Shown: in pieces, positions 36,740-47,525 of the stretch
Position numbering within the stretch: the first letter of the stretch is position 1
Layout: each line of letters begins with the position of its first letter
NCBI GenBank assembly: GCA_035578905.1
Contig: JAQJVL010000698.1
Location: forward strand, 1-64,000
Reading direction: 5' to 3'
Source: Stictocephala bisonia
Taxonomy: Eukaryota > Arthropoda > Insecta > Hemiptera > Membracidae
Length of the DNA: 64,000 nucleotides
Translations under genes and position numbers: made by a program
The notes under the pieces: model-generated
Seen by the model: the letters and a program-made list of their open reading frames with translations, nothing else
Told to the model about the DNA's origin: nothing
Database searches by the model: none

Positions 36740-37715
36740 GAACAACACGCATTTTTTAATGCAAACAATTGCGCTTCAATGGTGTGACAATAACTTGCTC
36801 AAAATGAATGCTTCAAAAACTAACTTTTTAAATTATAAAAAACTCTAATTCTGCATTGAAATTACAAACTGAACCTAGTTTTATTTTAGGTAAAGATGAG
36901 ATCAACTCGACCAAAACTGACAAATTCCTGGGCGTAACTTTGGATGAAAATCTAAAATTTCATTGACATGTTGAACATTGAATGTTATTTCCTAATCTAT
37001 GAACATGAAATTTTCTAATCGCATAAGCTCAAATATTTTGTCCTGAGGACTCTGGCAGGTTATGAAGGTTCTGATGTTCTCCTTGCCACCTACAACAGCT
37101 TACTGTATCCCCTTTTGGTTTATGCAGTGCCTGTGTGGGGTTGTGAAAGACAAAGGAAAATATATCTGTTTAGACTCCAGAAAAAGCGATGATAGTTATT
37201 TTTTCGTTGAATTTGAATTCCGGTATATTCAAATTTTATAGCAACATCTTCAGTACTTTCAAAATACTAACTTTCCCGTCAATTTACATCTTTGAAACCA
37301 TCTTCTTTGTAATAAAAAATTCAAAGTTTGTGCGCCGTTTAAACTATTTTATTCTTTACATAACAGCAACAATCTATTAATTCCAACCCAGAGAAGAAAA
37401 AACACACACAATTGTATTATAACAGCATCACTCTGTTCAATATAATCCCGTTTTTCCGAAGTTGTCAGACTATAATGAATTCTGGACCAAACTAAAAGGT
37501 ATTTTAATACAAAACGCCTATTACAGCGTCCGGGGATTTTTGGCGGACAGGAGTGACTGAGAGGGTTAGCTGAGATGCTTAGTAAAATAGATCATTTTAA
37601 TTTTAATATTATTTGTTGTGATGTATATTTACATTGTATTATAGTTTATTTTAGTTTTGACTCTTCCAATGCAACTTTGTATTTTTTCTTGTCAATGTGG
37701 AATAAAGAGAATACG
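36740..37715 (+). pseudogene. Decayed Jockey-like LINE, end of ORF2 and 3' tail
   Basis: Plus-strand translation in broken frames gives NNLLKMNASKTNF, a KFLGVTLDENLKFH-type block, a YPLLVYAVPVWG-type block and finally LIQNAYYSVRGFLADRS, the order found at the C-terminus of Jockey-like reverse transcriptases. Many stops and indels are present. An AATAAAGAGAATACG near 37700 fits the retroelement 3' end. It adjoins the satellite array on its left. Confidence 0.65.
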
Positions 37716-37737
37716 ACTTCTGTCCATAACTTAAGAT

Positions 37738-37800
37738 CATTGCCAGCAACAGTTTAGCCCCAGTCATTGTACTGTACAATTATGTGCCAGATGATTGGCT
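37738..37800 (+). repeat. Solitary relic of the 66-bp satellite
   Basis: TTGCCAGCAACAGTTTAG, CAGTCATTGTACTGTACAAT and TATGTGCCAGAT match one monomer in order, with indels. It lies 1.2 kb outside the array. Confidence 0.55.
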
Positions 37801-38047
37801 GTTATAATAAATGTAAACAAACAACAAAGGAGGCGAACAGAAATTCTTTTCTACATAAAGAGGCACTGCAAGCGCAGCTCGACCGGCAACATGGTAACCA
37901 AGAGAGCAGTCACATAGTAGAGGGGTACAACAGTGGTGGAAGGGAACTGTCCTCCCTTGCTCCCCTTCACTCCTAGTATAATTCCCCTCACGTCAAGCCA
38001 AATGTCTCGGTAAGCCTCACTAGTTATACTCAAGAACCTGTAAATGT
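37801..38047. other. Spacer
   Basis: Somewhat GC-richer, non-coding. Nothing recognised. Confidence 0.35.
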
Positions 38048-38220
38048 ATAGCATTTATATTTTAATAATTGGTTGATAGGATTTTTTTTAAGTTTTATAA
38101 ATTTTAGATTTTTAACTTTTCTTATCAATTCCCAGAAACATTGGCTTTTTAGCTTCTAGAAGTTATAAAATTAATTACTTGGTCTTGTTGTAATCGTTGT
38201 GACATGAGTAGTTACGATAC

Positions 38221-38368
38221 TATTGAAAAACTTATAAAAAAGATAAGTGAAAAATAACTGAAGTAAAACTTTATTTGATTCAAGATGTAAACAAATTACT
38301 ACAATTAAAGAAACAACATATGTTCTTTAAATAAAAAAATATTAACAAACTCAGGTTTTTTTTCAACA
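38221..38368 (-). repeat. 3' LTR of the Copia element (148 bp)
   Basis: In sense orientation it begins TGTTGAAAAAA. It differs from the other LTR by one substitution near the end, a ~5-bp indel (TCTTTAAA region) and one homopolymer T. Confidence 0.93.
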
Positions 38369-38385
38369 TACCCTCAAACCTGAGA
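38369..38385 (-). other. Copia polypurine tract
   Basis: The sense strand reads AGGTTTGAGGGTA directly before the 3' LTR, a G/A-rich plus-strand priming tract. Confidence 0.6.
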
Positions 38386-38408
38386 GTTCAAGTAAATCCT
38401 TTAATCGA

Positions 38409-38933
38409 CTACCAACAAGTCCTTTTGTTAAAAAAATCAGCTAACTGAAGTTTGCCTGGTACATGTTCAACCTTGTAAACACCCTTCTCATGGTTCTCTC
38501 TCACAAAGTGATATCGTACACTTATGTGTTTTGTTCTTCCGTGCATGACAGGATTCTGAGTCAATTTTACAGCACCAGCATTGTCAATGTACAAGTTAGC
38601 TTCAACTGAAGAACCTTTCATTTCTTCCAACAAACTTTTCAGCCAAACAATCTGCTTCGCTGCTTCACTGGCCACTACATATTCAGCCTCTGTTGTGGAT
38701 AGAGAAATGCAATTTTGTTTCTTTGAGAACCAACTTATTGCTCCTCCAGCAAACATACATATACAGCCTGACCGAGATTTTTTACTTTCCTGGTCACCTG
38801 CATAATCTGCATCACTATAACAATTAAGAACCTGATCTCCCTTCTTATATTGTAAGACATAGTCCTTTGTACCTTGCAGATATCTGAAAATCCGCTTAAC
38901 CTGAGACCAATTCTTGATACTTGGACTATTCAC
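38409..38933 (-). pseudogene. Copia RNase H portion
   Basis: The 174-codon segment begins in the block WSQVKRIFRYLQGTKDY that links RT to RNase H. It carries the Copia-type RNase H acidic residues: DADYAGD (near 41), TEAEY (E82) and LYIDNAGA (D117). It ends 40 bp before the 3' LTR. The annotated start is only where the frame opens; in an intact element this would be the polyprotein C-terminus. Confidence 0.92.
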
Positions 38934-39805
38934 ATGTTGAGAACCATGCTAACAGCATAGCAAATATCTGGGCGGGTATTTGTCAAGTAAATTAGACTGC
39001 CAATAGCTTCTCGATATGGCACACCAGCTGCTAAAGACTTTTCTTCTTTGTCACATTCAAACTTGTCAACAGGTGTTGACACTGGATTACAGTTAGCCAT
39101 CCGATACTTTTCTAAAACTTGATCAATGTATGCCCTCTGGCTAAGTGTGCTCGAATCTTTGCTCTTTTTGATCTCAACTCCTAAATACACTTCAGGATCT
39201 GTTACCTTGATTTTAAAATCACATTTCAGGTTTTGAACAAATTCATCAACTTGTTTTTCATCAGTTCCACAGATAAGTCCATCATCCACATAGATAACAA
39301 CAAACATCTTTTGATTGTTAACTTCTCGAATGAACAGACAAGGATCTGTCGTACTAGCTCTAAAACCTTGAGATTTCATAAAGTTAGATAACCGTTTGTT
39401 CCAGCATTTAGGACTCTGCTTCAACCCATACAAACTACGGTTTAATTTCCACACTTTACCTGAGCCATCATCATAGCCTTCTGGTTGATTAACATATATC
39501 TCTTCATCTAACTTAGAGTACAAGAAAGCTGTCTTCACGTCAAATTGTTTTAAGTACATATTTTCTTGAGCAGCCATATTCAATACTGTCCTTATAGTAT
39601 CAAATCTTGCAACTGGACTGTATGTACTAAAATAGTCCACGCCTTCTTTCTGAGCATACCCCTTAGCAACTAACCTTGCCTTATATTTTTCTGGATTGCT
39701 CTTCTTTGTAAGCACCCACTTTACTCCTATGGTTCTTTTATTTTTGGGTAAACATACAAGTTTGAAAACATCATTTTCATGAAGGGACCCCATCTCTTCA
39801 TTCAT
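38930..39805 (-). pseudogene. Copia reverse transcriptase portion
   Basis: The 291-codon segment matches the RVT_2 reverse transcriptase of Copia polyproteins. It has KARLVAKGYAQ near 42-52, the first catalytic aspartate in QFDVKTAFL (D89), LYGLKQSPKCW near 125-135 and the YVDD active site at 172-175. It ends in the conserved TRPDICYAV block, where a frameshift separates it from RNase H. No internal stop is present. Confidence 0.93.
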
Positions 39806-40367
39806 CGCTGATTGTCAATGATACCACTGGACTGCTTACAGCTTCTCCATAGGTCGGTCCAGCTTCAGCTAACATCACATAGTCCTTTAAGTAAGTGGGA
39901 GGTTGACACTGTCTCTTTGGTCGATTAAATTCACCACTACCATCTACATGATCTTCATTTTCAACATCTAAATTTTGACTATCACTTTCAGAGGCTGGAA
40001 CTTCTGAACTTGAACTTGTATTATCTATAAACTGATTTTTGACTTCGGACTCAGTAAACTTATCAACAACTTCTGGTTTTATAGAAACGGATACATTTGA
40101 AATAGTGTCTTCCTCAATCACTGCCTTATCATTTTCCTTGCCCTCTGCTCTACTATTCATCAAAGGCTTGAAGACAACATCACGACTGATTATGACATTC
40201 CATCCATCATAAACTCTGTAACCGTCTCGCTCACCACAGTAACCAACTAGGATACCTGCTGTTGACTTTACTGACCACTTCTTCCGTTTTTGTTTTGGCA
40301 CATGTACAGAACACTCAGTACCAAAAGGATGAAAATGATTAATCGGAGCAAGTCCTACATGAACCAC
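39798..40367 (-). pseudogene. Copia integrase C-terminal and linker portion
   Basis: This 189-codon segment is frameshifted from the previous one. It holds the integrase C-terminal block typical of Copia (FGTECSVHVPKQKRKKW, GILVGYCGERDGYRVYD) and then a low-complexity acidic linker ending in the usual region before reverse transcriptase (RPKRQCQPPTYLKDYVM). It ends at an ATGA overlapping the next open segment. A small deletion probably shifted the frame there. Confidence 0.88.
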
Positions 40368-42298
40368 AGTTCATATGGAGTCAGTCCATCTCTCACAGGA
40401 CCTGTACGATTAATTACATGAGTAGCTGTATTCATAGCTTCTGCCCATAGTCTTTTTGGTAGATTTTTACTAACCAGCATAGTTCTTGCGCTTTCAACAA
40501 GAGTACGCATCTCTCGCTCTATTGAACCATTCTCTTCCGGTGTATATGGCATTGTAGTTCTCATAGTTATTCCTCTTTTCTGAAGAATTATTTTCACCTT
40601 GGAATTACAAAACTCTGTGCCTCCATCACTCATAAAAGTGTTTACAACATGTCCTGCTGTTTTACATTCATTAATATATGTTTCCACACAATCAGGAACA
40701 TCTGACTTCTTCTCAACAAAGAAAACACGTCTGTATTTTGTGTAATAGTCCTTAAAAACTACACAATAACGACTACCTCCAATTGACGGCTCTTCCATTG
40801 GTCCACAAACATCTCCAATTACCAATTCACCTACTTCTGTTGGTTTTACAGTTCTAGAATGATAAGTATCACGATGTTGTTTTCCTAGAACACAACTTTC
40901 ACAAAATTCATCAATTTTGTCAACAATGATCCCTCTTAACTTTAGATGTCGTCGTACATGTCCTTTGTCTTGATGAGCAAGACATTCATGCCACTCCTGT
41001 ATAGTTCTTGGTCGACTGTTACTAGCAGCGTTTGCTTCTGCTTGTGACTTTTCCGGAACTAATACTTTAAACTCAAGTTCATACAGACCATTTTTCATGT
41101 GTCCTATCACCTGTGGAACATTTCCTCTTAAAAATACACATTTATCTTGTGATGCTTTAAAGGTATATCCTTTTTCCACTGAGCGACTCACCGACATGAG
41201 GTTACGACCTAACTTAGGCACATACCATACATTCTCTAAAGTCTTCACTACTTTTTGTTGACCAAACGTCACTAAAACACGAATGTTTCCTTCTCCAGTA
41301 GCTTCGATAACTTCACCGTTGCCTACAGTAACTTTTACTGGCTGTGAAAATGCACTAAATGTATCAAAATACTTTCCACAAAAACACATATGTTGAGATG
41401 CCCCCGAGTCAGCAATAAAAATACAATCACACCTTTCATTTGCAACATAGCATAACAAATTGTTGTTTTTAGGCTGGAAAGACTTTCCTTTGTCTTTATT
41501 GGGACAATTACTAGCGTAATGTGGACCTTTACATATGAAACATTTAACAATTTTCTTCTTATTTTTCTCTTTTGGAGAAAATTTTTCTTTTTCACTAGGC
41601 CTAACAACAGTGCTATTTACTTTTGCCGATAATGCAGTTTCTTTAGTGAACTTAGGCAATCTTTGTTCAATGAGCCTAATTCTCTCAATCAACAAATCAA
41701 TTGACCTATCTTCCACTTTAACACTCTCCCAAACACTTTTAAATTCAAAATATTCATTTGGAAGAGTACTCATTATTCTGCTCATTAGTACTAAGTTGGG
41801 AAGTTCATTTGCCTTGTGCTTTACAAGCTCCTCATTTACTTCCCTAAATATTAACTGTAACCTAGCAAAATACTGTACTAACTCTTCATCTGGGAGTTTT
41901 TCTGCTGTGAAAAATGCTTCTAGGGTTCTATCTAGCCTTTGATTAGAAGACTGTTCATAGACACTAATTAGCTTTCCCCACATATCCATACCATTTTGAC
42001 AAGTTGCTGTTAGTTCAACATGCCTATCATCAAGTGCACTTACAAGTAAGACTTGACATAGTGCATCATCTTTGTCAAACTGTTTAGTCTTATTAAGAGT
42101 TGCTTGTTCATTCTCAGCACCCTTAGCTGGAATTTCTGGTCTAATACGTTTTCCTTGAGCAATGTCTAACACTTCATTGTGTTTTAACAACAAGTCCATT
42201 TGTCGTTTCCATCGTCTCCACGCTAATTGACCATCAAGCTTATCAACTCTAAATCTTAAATCCATATTATACTTACCGTACTTTATTTCACTCTTCAA
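40355..42298 (-). pseudogene. Copia gag-protease-integrase portion of a broken polyprotein
   Basis: A 647-codon open segment starts just inside the 5' LTR at ATG 42298. Residues 1-240 are the UBN2-type Gag of Copia elements. A zinc knuckle follows at 253-265 (CFICKGPHYASNC, one residue shorter than the usual C-H spacing). The aspartic protease active site DSGAS is at 297-301. The integrase HHCC region covers about 437-469 (CESC). The catalytic triad is D496, D558 and E594, with 35 residues between the last two. The frame stops at 40355 and continues in another frame at 40367, so a frameshift separates the integrase C-terminus. Before that break the segment is open and all key residues are kept. 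Confidence 0.93.
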
Positions 42299-42299
42299 A

Positions 42300-42319
42300 C
42301 GATATCTGGGCGCATAACC
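42300..42319 (-). other. Copia primer-binding site, initiator tRNA-Met half-type
   Basis: Immediately inside the 5' LTR the sense strand reads GGTTATGCGCCCAG. This resembles the GGTTATGGGCCCAG complement of the initiator tRNA-Met anticodon region used by Copia, with one mismatch. Confidence 0.75.
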
Positions 42320-42463
42320 TATTTAAAAACTTATAAAAAAGATAAGTGAAAAATAACTGAAGTAAAACTTTATTTGATTCAAGATGTAAACAAATTACTA
42401 CAATTAAAGAAACAACATATGTTAATAAAAAAATATTAACAAACTCAGGTTTTTTTTTCAACA
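42320..42463 (-). repeat. 5' LTR of the Copia element (144 bp)
   Basis: Sense strand TGTTGAAAAAAA to AAATA. It contains AATAAAGTTTTACTTCAG, a possible polyadenylation region. These are short LTRs for Copia. Confidence 0.93.
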
Positions 42464-42959
42464 GATACATTACTTTCATTTGTGTAAATAAAAGCAGTGA
42501 TTTTAAATCGAATCAAATAATTTTAAATTGATAAATTTTTATTGATTTAAATCAAGATGAAACTGCATTTATTTACACATATGAAAGTAATTTATTGTAA
42601 CTACGCATGTCACAATTATTACAACAAGACCAAGTAATTAATTTTACAACTTCTAGAAGCCAAGAAAACAATGTTTTAGAGAATTGATAAGAAGTGTTGT
42701 TCTCGAAAAGTTAAAATTCTAAAATTTATAAGACTTAAAGAAAACATTCTTATCAACCAGGTATTAAAATATAAATGCGATACAATATGGGTTTTTCAAT
42801 AATAACTGTGTAAATTTAATGGACAGTGAAAACTAGCTAATATTCCGGTACTTTTTTATTCCTACTATGATAAAAATTATTAAAAGTTGTAATAAAATTT
42901 GAAATTGCATATCTAATAAAGTATAATCAAATGAGGAAAACAAAAACAGTTCTTTAGAA

Positions 42960-43180
42960 AACAACCTTCAAACTCGGGTGCACATAATTTCTGCGCCAAT
43001 AGTAAGTCAGTATACAATTATATATGTGCCAATTAAACTTTACAATTGTTTTGTTTTATATATTTTGCTACATGACCTGCTTTGCACTGATGGCAACTCT
43101 TTGAACTGCAGTCAGTGTTTAATAATTGTACATAATTATTATGTCTCAGATCATATATAGTTGAACTTCTTTAGACATTC
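42960..43180 (+). repeat. Relic monomers of the 66-bp satellite beyond the Copia insertion
   Basis: TAAGTCAGTATACAATTATA at 43003 and CACTGATGGCAACTCTTTGA, TATGTCTCAGATCAT and ATAGTTGAACTTC at 43085-43165 follow monomer order with insertions. They lie 6.5 kb from the main array. Confidence 0.65.
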
Positions 43181-44649
43181 TTCTAAATCTATAATACCAT
43201 TCTAAGATAATAACTTGTAAAAATAGTATAATATTTAAAGAAACATTTAAGACTTAACAGAACCTTTTTTTTTACGCACTTCTTCGATTCTGAAAGCTTA
43301 AAACTAAAATTAATATTTCAATTTTTTTTATGAAAAAAATTTATTTCCATCAAATGTCCTACTAATTGACACTAAAGATCATTTGCTTTTAAAGCAGATA
43401 AACCAATTAATTTTTTAAAATCACTTTCTTTTATTCACTCTCTTTTTTTATCACAGTGAAAAAAGGAACAGTGTTTGTTTTCAAAGTCAGCCATCAGACT
43501 TATAAAAAATTTTAAAACATACCAATAACAAAGTGGAAATAAAATATAATCTAAAGTACAAAGTATTTGTATCTTAATATTTAAATTTCAATCTCCCTTC
43601 ACAGAGTCATATCCAGGTTTCAAAACCATTCAACGCTTGATATCCGATTGAATGGATACCAGCTAATTCCCCCTGAAAGGAACGAAATGAACAGTCGTTA
43701 ACTATGTGATCCATAGTTTGAACTCAAATCTAATGAAAATTCCTTTATTTTTTACAGCATTTTGTACACTGTGTAATAACGTAATTAATTTACAATTGAA
43801 TGTAAAAATCATTAAAACAAAATATTGTTCTAAATCTAAAACTAATTAAGCTGGCACTTCTAATATTCGTCAATACTGTAGAAGGCATGAGACAAAAAGT
43901 AAGCTTTGGATTTCCTAGAAAACCTGTTTTACTGAGTTTGAGAGTGCATTGAAGAGTTTAGGGCCATTAAACTGTAAATGATCCTAAAAAATGCAGTTTT
44001 GTGAGGAGATAGATTGAGGTTATTGTTTGGACGAAGATTGTACTCATGATTTGGGATGGTGGTCATTTTTATGGACATACAAGAGGACACGGTAGATGAA
44101 GATACACGGAAAGGTGAGTATCTACCGTGTATCTTTAAACATTGCGCTCCTTAAACAATTGTCAACAAGAAAAAGATTTTAGCTTTTTAAACATGAACTT
44201 AAACTCCGCAGTCACATGAGTTTATTTGCTATTCCCTACTTAAATTTCCAGTAGTTGCATCTTCCTACACTTGTGCAAAAACAACTCAACACAGTCCATT
44301 CCTTATGAGGAAGGTTCATTCGACCGATTACGGCCATAGGGTCGAATACCAGAAACTTGTTTTGACCTTCAAACATACCTAGTTAGTTTTTGGCGGAAAT
44401 TCATTTGAGATTAACTGGGAAGCTGGTCAATCTCAAATGAGTCTTTGTACTTAAACTGGTGGTTTTCTAGATTTAAGTTGCCCTGGGGGATGATGTTATT
44501 TGTGTCTGCAGAAATCATTAAGCTGCACATGTCCCCTGGGTGGTGCTAAATAAACAATGGTTTTAGTAGTCATCATTGTTATTAGTGTTAGTGTTTAGTA
44601 GTCACTGAATTGTCACTAGTGTGATCTCCCATCCATGCCAGCTGACAGC
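43181..44649. other. Non-coding stretch
   Basis: No exon recognised. A block at 43610-43740 (minus strand GAGTTCAAAC, GGGGGAATTAGCTGGTATCC) may be an old SINE, but I found no second copy. Confidence 0.4.
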
Positions 44650-44885
44650 CGCTTTCTTATGACCACAGCAAACGATCTCTGACAGTTACAAATAAATTAC
44701 AACTAATGTACATCTTTATACATCTCTAGTAATAATTAGTACATTTATCTTGGGGATTTGATTTGGGCAGGAATAAGGAAGGAACTGACTAGTTGCTGGC
44801 ATTGCCATCACATGACAAACTGGAGAAATAACTACTCCACATACTTACTCAACATTCATTCAGCGCACTATTGGATGCAACTATG
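44650..44885 (+). repeat. Dispersed repeat, related to 17735-17975
   Basis: See the matching blocks in the 17735 copy. It directly precedes a LINE fragment, so it may be part of a retroelement or a preferred insertion site. Confidence 0.7.
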
Positions 44886-45690
44886 TTTATTTCTTTTCTA
44901 GGGTACTATCGAATAAGTCCACACAACAAAATTCCTTGGAATACACATTGCTCGAGGGTTGACCTGGTAATGCCACGTCGACAGAATCTGCTCCAAACTG
45001 TCTTCAGGCATCTTTATACTGACACAGCTCGCCAAATATTGCCCAATTCAGATACTGATGACAGCATAATCTACTTGCATCTAACCTACGGGATAGCTTT
45101 GTGGGGTGGTTGCGCCAACACACATTTTTCTAGAATTTTCATTCTTAAAAAAAAGCAATCCGGACAATCGCAAAGCTACATTGCAGAGAGTTATGCATAT
45201 AAACAACTGAAACTGATGACACTCCCTTGCCTCTACATTTTCCAAACATGCATGTTTTTCAAAACCAAATGCTAACACGCTAGAGGTAGTGATTTTCACC
45301 CTTATGCAACTAGAGGAAGGGAGGACTAATGAACTGGGAGACACAGGAGGGTGGTCTATGAGCGCTTGCCTTCACAGGCAGGAGCTCATTTTGTTTCAGC
45401 CTACCAAATTCAATCAAAAGTGCCACTATGCCCAAGGCATTCAAAACTCATCTGAAAGCTTTACTGATCGATAAAGCGTTCTATAACATGGACTTGTTTA
45501 TGGCAAATTAATGGAAGATATAATTGGCTGACTGATAAGGAGCTAGAGTGGACAGTTCGAATGAATGAGTGTGTGAATGTTAATATTGTATGTTTGAATG
45601 GGACTTAGATGTTAAAGTAAGGCTAGGTAATTAACTGACGATTGCCATACAATTGTAAACAGATGTCATGCAATAAAGTATTTATTATTA
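44871..45690 (+). pseudogene. 5'-truncated Jockey-like LINE, ORF2 C-terminus and 3' UTR
   Basis: The open segment 44871-45275 encodes the end of a reverse transcriptase, with HLTYGIALWGG, IFILKKKQS and QLKLMTLPCLYIFQTCMFF, a block order typical of Jockey/I-type LINEs. After a stop near 45275, shifted frames continue with YATRGRED, RRVVYERLPSQAG and KRFYNMDLF. This is the normal C-terminal tail. The non-coding tail ends near 45690 with AATAAAGTATTTATTATTAT. It retains no nuclease or catalytic RT core. Confidence 0.8.
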
Positions 45691-47254
45691 TTATAGGTTA
45701 AGTATTTATTATTAATATTATCATCTACTTTCTAAATGCCTTATACAGATAAAAACAATACTGACTTACTTATTACAGTAACTAAAAAACTACTAAGCTT
45801 TGTAAGTTGCAATTAAGTTGTTACTAAGCATTTCAATAGCATATTTTTTAATATTTAAAAACTTTTATTTTGTTTGTCAATTTATTGAACTGTCAAAATA
45901 TTAATAGAAAAGAGTGTGAGATAAAATCAGTATAAATACAATCCATATCCAACAGAGGTCATTGTCATTATTGTGTTGTGTTGCTTTTGCCTGTTTATTT
46001 TATAATAAGAAGACCCATATAATAAGTCCCAAAGCCATAAACCCAAAGTTATTCTTATGGGAAACACTTTTAAGGGCTGTTCCTACCCCTTTTTTAGTGT
46101 GCCGAAGGGTCCAAGGTGAACTTAAGTACATTTCAAGTCTCCAAGTATTATAGTTTTTGCTGTTCAATTATGATTCAGTCAGTTAGAACACTCTTTTATA
46201 AGTATAAATGTGCATCCTTCTCAACACACCAATGTTTGAAGATTTAAAAGCCCACTAATTTTCTTTGAATTCCTTCTGACTTAATATTTTGTATCACAGT
46301 TAGTACTCTTAGCAAAAAATACTAATTGTATCCCATGTTTCTTAAATAGTGAATTCAAGTTAGTTTGACATGCCAGGTTTATGGAGATGTGTATACCAGT
46401 TCACAGCCGTTTAGAGTAATCTTCACAGTTTCTTAGACTAACTTTTTCAATCTGAATCTTCTATAGATTTGGTACCCAGATAGCAAACTCTATTGAATTT
46501 ATTCAGCATTGTGGCATCCTATAACAGTTTTAAGCATACATTCTTCTTTGAGTAATCAATCATGGGGTTAGTTTGAAGCAATTCTCTATTCAAGTCTCTT
46601 TTCTACCTTCCTCTTAACTTGTACTATGAAACTCACACCATATCCTTTGTGATTTGAGGCATGTACTTCATTCTTTCTCATCATTTTTATCTATTTATTA
46701 TTTATTTTTTCATCTCATCTATTTTATCTGTTATTGTGCCATTCCTGTCTTATATCCCCAAAGTTTGTATTGCCTTGATGCTCATATGCGACTCTCAACC
46801 CAACTAATATTTTCAACATTCCTCTAAAGGACCAAGTTTTGAATACTTGCAGTCTTTTCTTGTTTTGTTTCCTGACAATGTTGACCTGTACAATGTTAAC
46901 TCCACACATAGGCCGTCATGAATCTTCTTCTTATGCGTATACTAATATTTTTATTCTAGAGCAAGTTTTTCTTGGTACTGGAAAACCATTTTAGCTTGAT
47001 AACTACTATAACTATGAAATTAAAATTATTAACAATAATTATTGTTCTGAGTTCTAAATTTAGTTTAGTGTGTTCTATCCTCTCTCTATGTTCATATTTT
47101 AAGGGTTAACTATAAGAGAGGACTTATTAGTTCTAGGTTTTTATAACAATTTTTTTGTACAATAAAGCTATTATTATAATAATACTTATTTCTTAGCGAG
47201 TAAATAATAATTACTTAAGTAATGTTCATCTCCCTTAAAGTACATTATTAATTT
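45691..47254. other. Non-coding stretch
   Basis: AT-rich. A possible retroelement tail lies at 47120-47180 (AATAAAGCTATTATTATAAT). No exon identified. Confidence 0.4.
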
Positions 47255-47525
47255 TCTATTTATTTATTCTTAAGACGCCGATCATCAAGATATGGGTGAA
47301 TATGAATTTTTATTGAGTACGATGATTGTAGATGAGTGAATGTAGTCAATAATACAGGCCAACCATTACTTAGAAGCCGTCAATAATTAATAGCCCAATG
47401 AAAATTGAACATTGAACAACTGGTGGTTATCAGCTGATCCCTTTCAACATTTGTTATGACTCTGATTGGGATCGAACTAAGACCTTTAGCTTAAGAAGCT
47501 GGTCTTTAATCAACTAACTATGATA
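47255..47525 (-). repeat. tRNA-derived SINE
   Basis: Same structure as the copy at 25487-25757. The minus-strand B box AGTTCGATCCC lies in the tRNA-like head near 47470, and the tail GGCGTCTTAAGAATAAATAA is at the 47260 end. Confidence 0.87.

Larger units (their letters stand above)
38221..42463 (-). mobile_element. Complete Copia (Ty1/Copia) LTR retrotransposon, 4.2 kb
   Basis: Near-identical LTRs at 38221-38368 and 42320-42463 are flanked by the 5-bp duplication GATAC (38216-38220, 42464-42468). The coding order on the minus strand is gag, protease, integrase, reverse transcriptase, RNase H, which defines Copia. A tRNA-Met-type primer site and a purine-rich tract are in place. The coding frame is broken at three points. 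The LTR similarity indicates a recent insertion. Confidence 0.97.
38048..42785. repeat. Palindromic MITE split by the Copia insertion
   Basis: The left part 38048-38220 (TGTATAGCATTTATATTTTA, TTAATTACTTGGTCTTGTTG, GTAGTTACGATAC) is mirrored at about 42590-42785 (CAAGACCAAGTAATTAA, ATTAAAATATAAATGCGATA). The sequence just right of Copia (ATTACTTTCATTTGTGTAAA) is mirrored at 42570-42595. Excising the retrotransposon leaves a ~490-bp near-perfect foldback. Confidence 0.87.

Noticed and set aside
41535..41942. 135-codon plus-strand ORF
   Set aside because: Antisense shadow of the Copia gag region.
47255..47525. Possible tRNA gene (B box AGTTCGATCCC)
   Set aside because: No cloverleaf can be completed, and the same unit with a shared 3' body recurs at 25487, so it is a SINE head.
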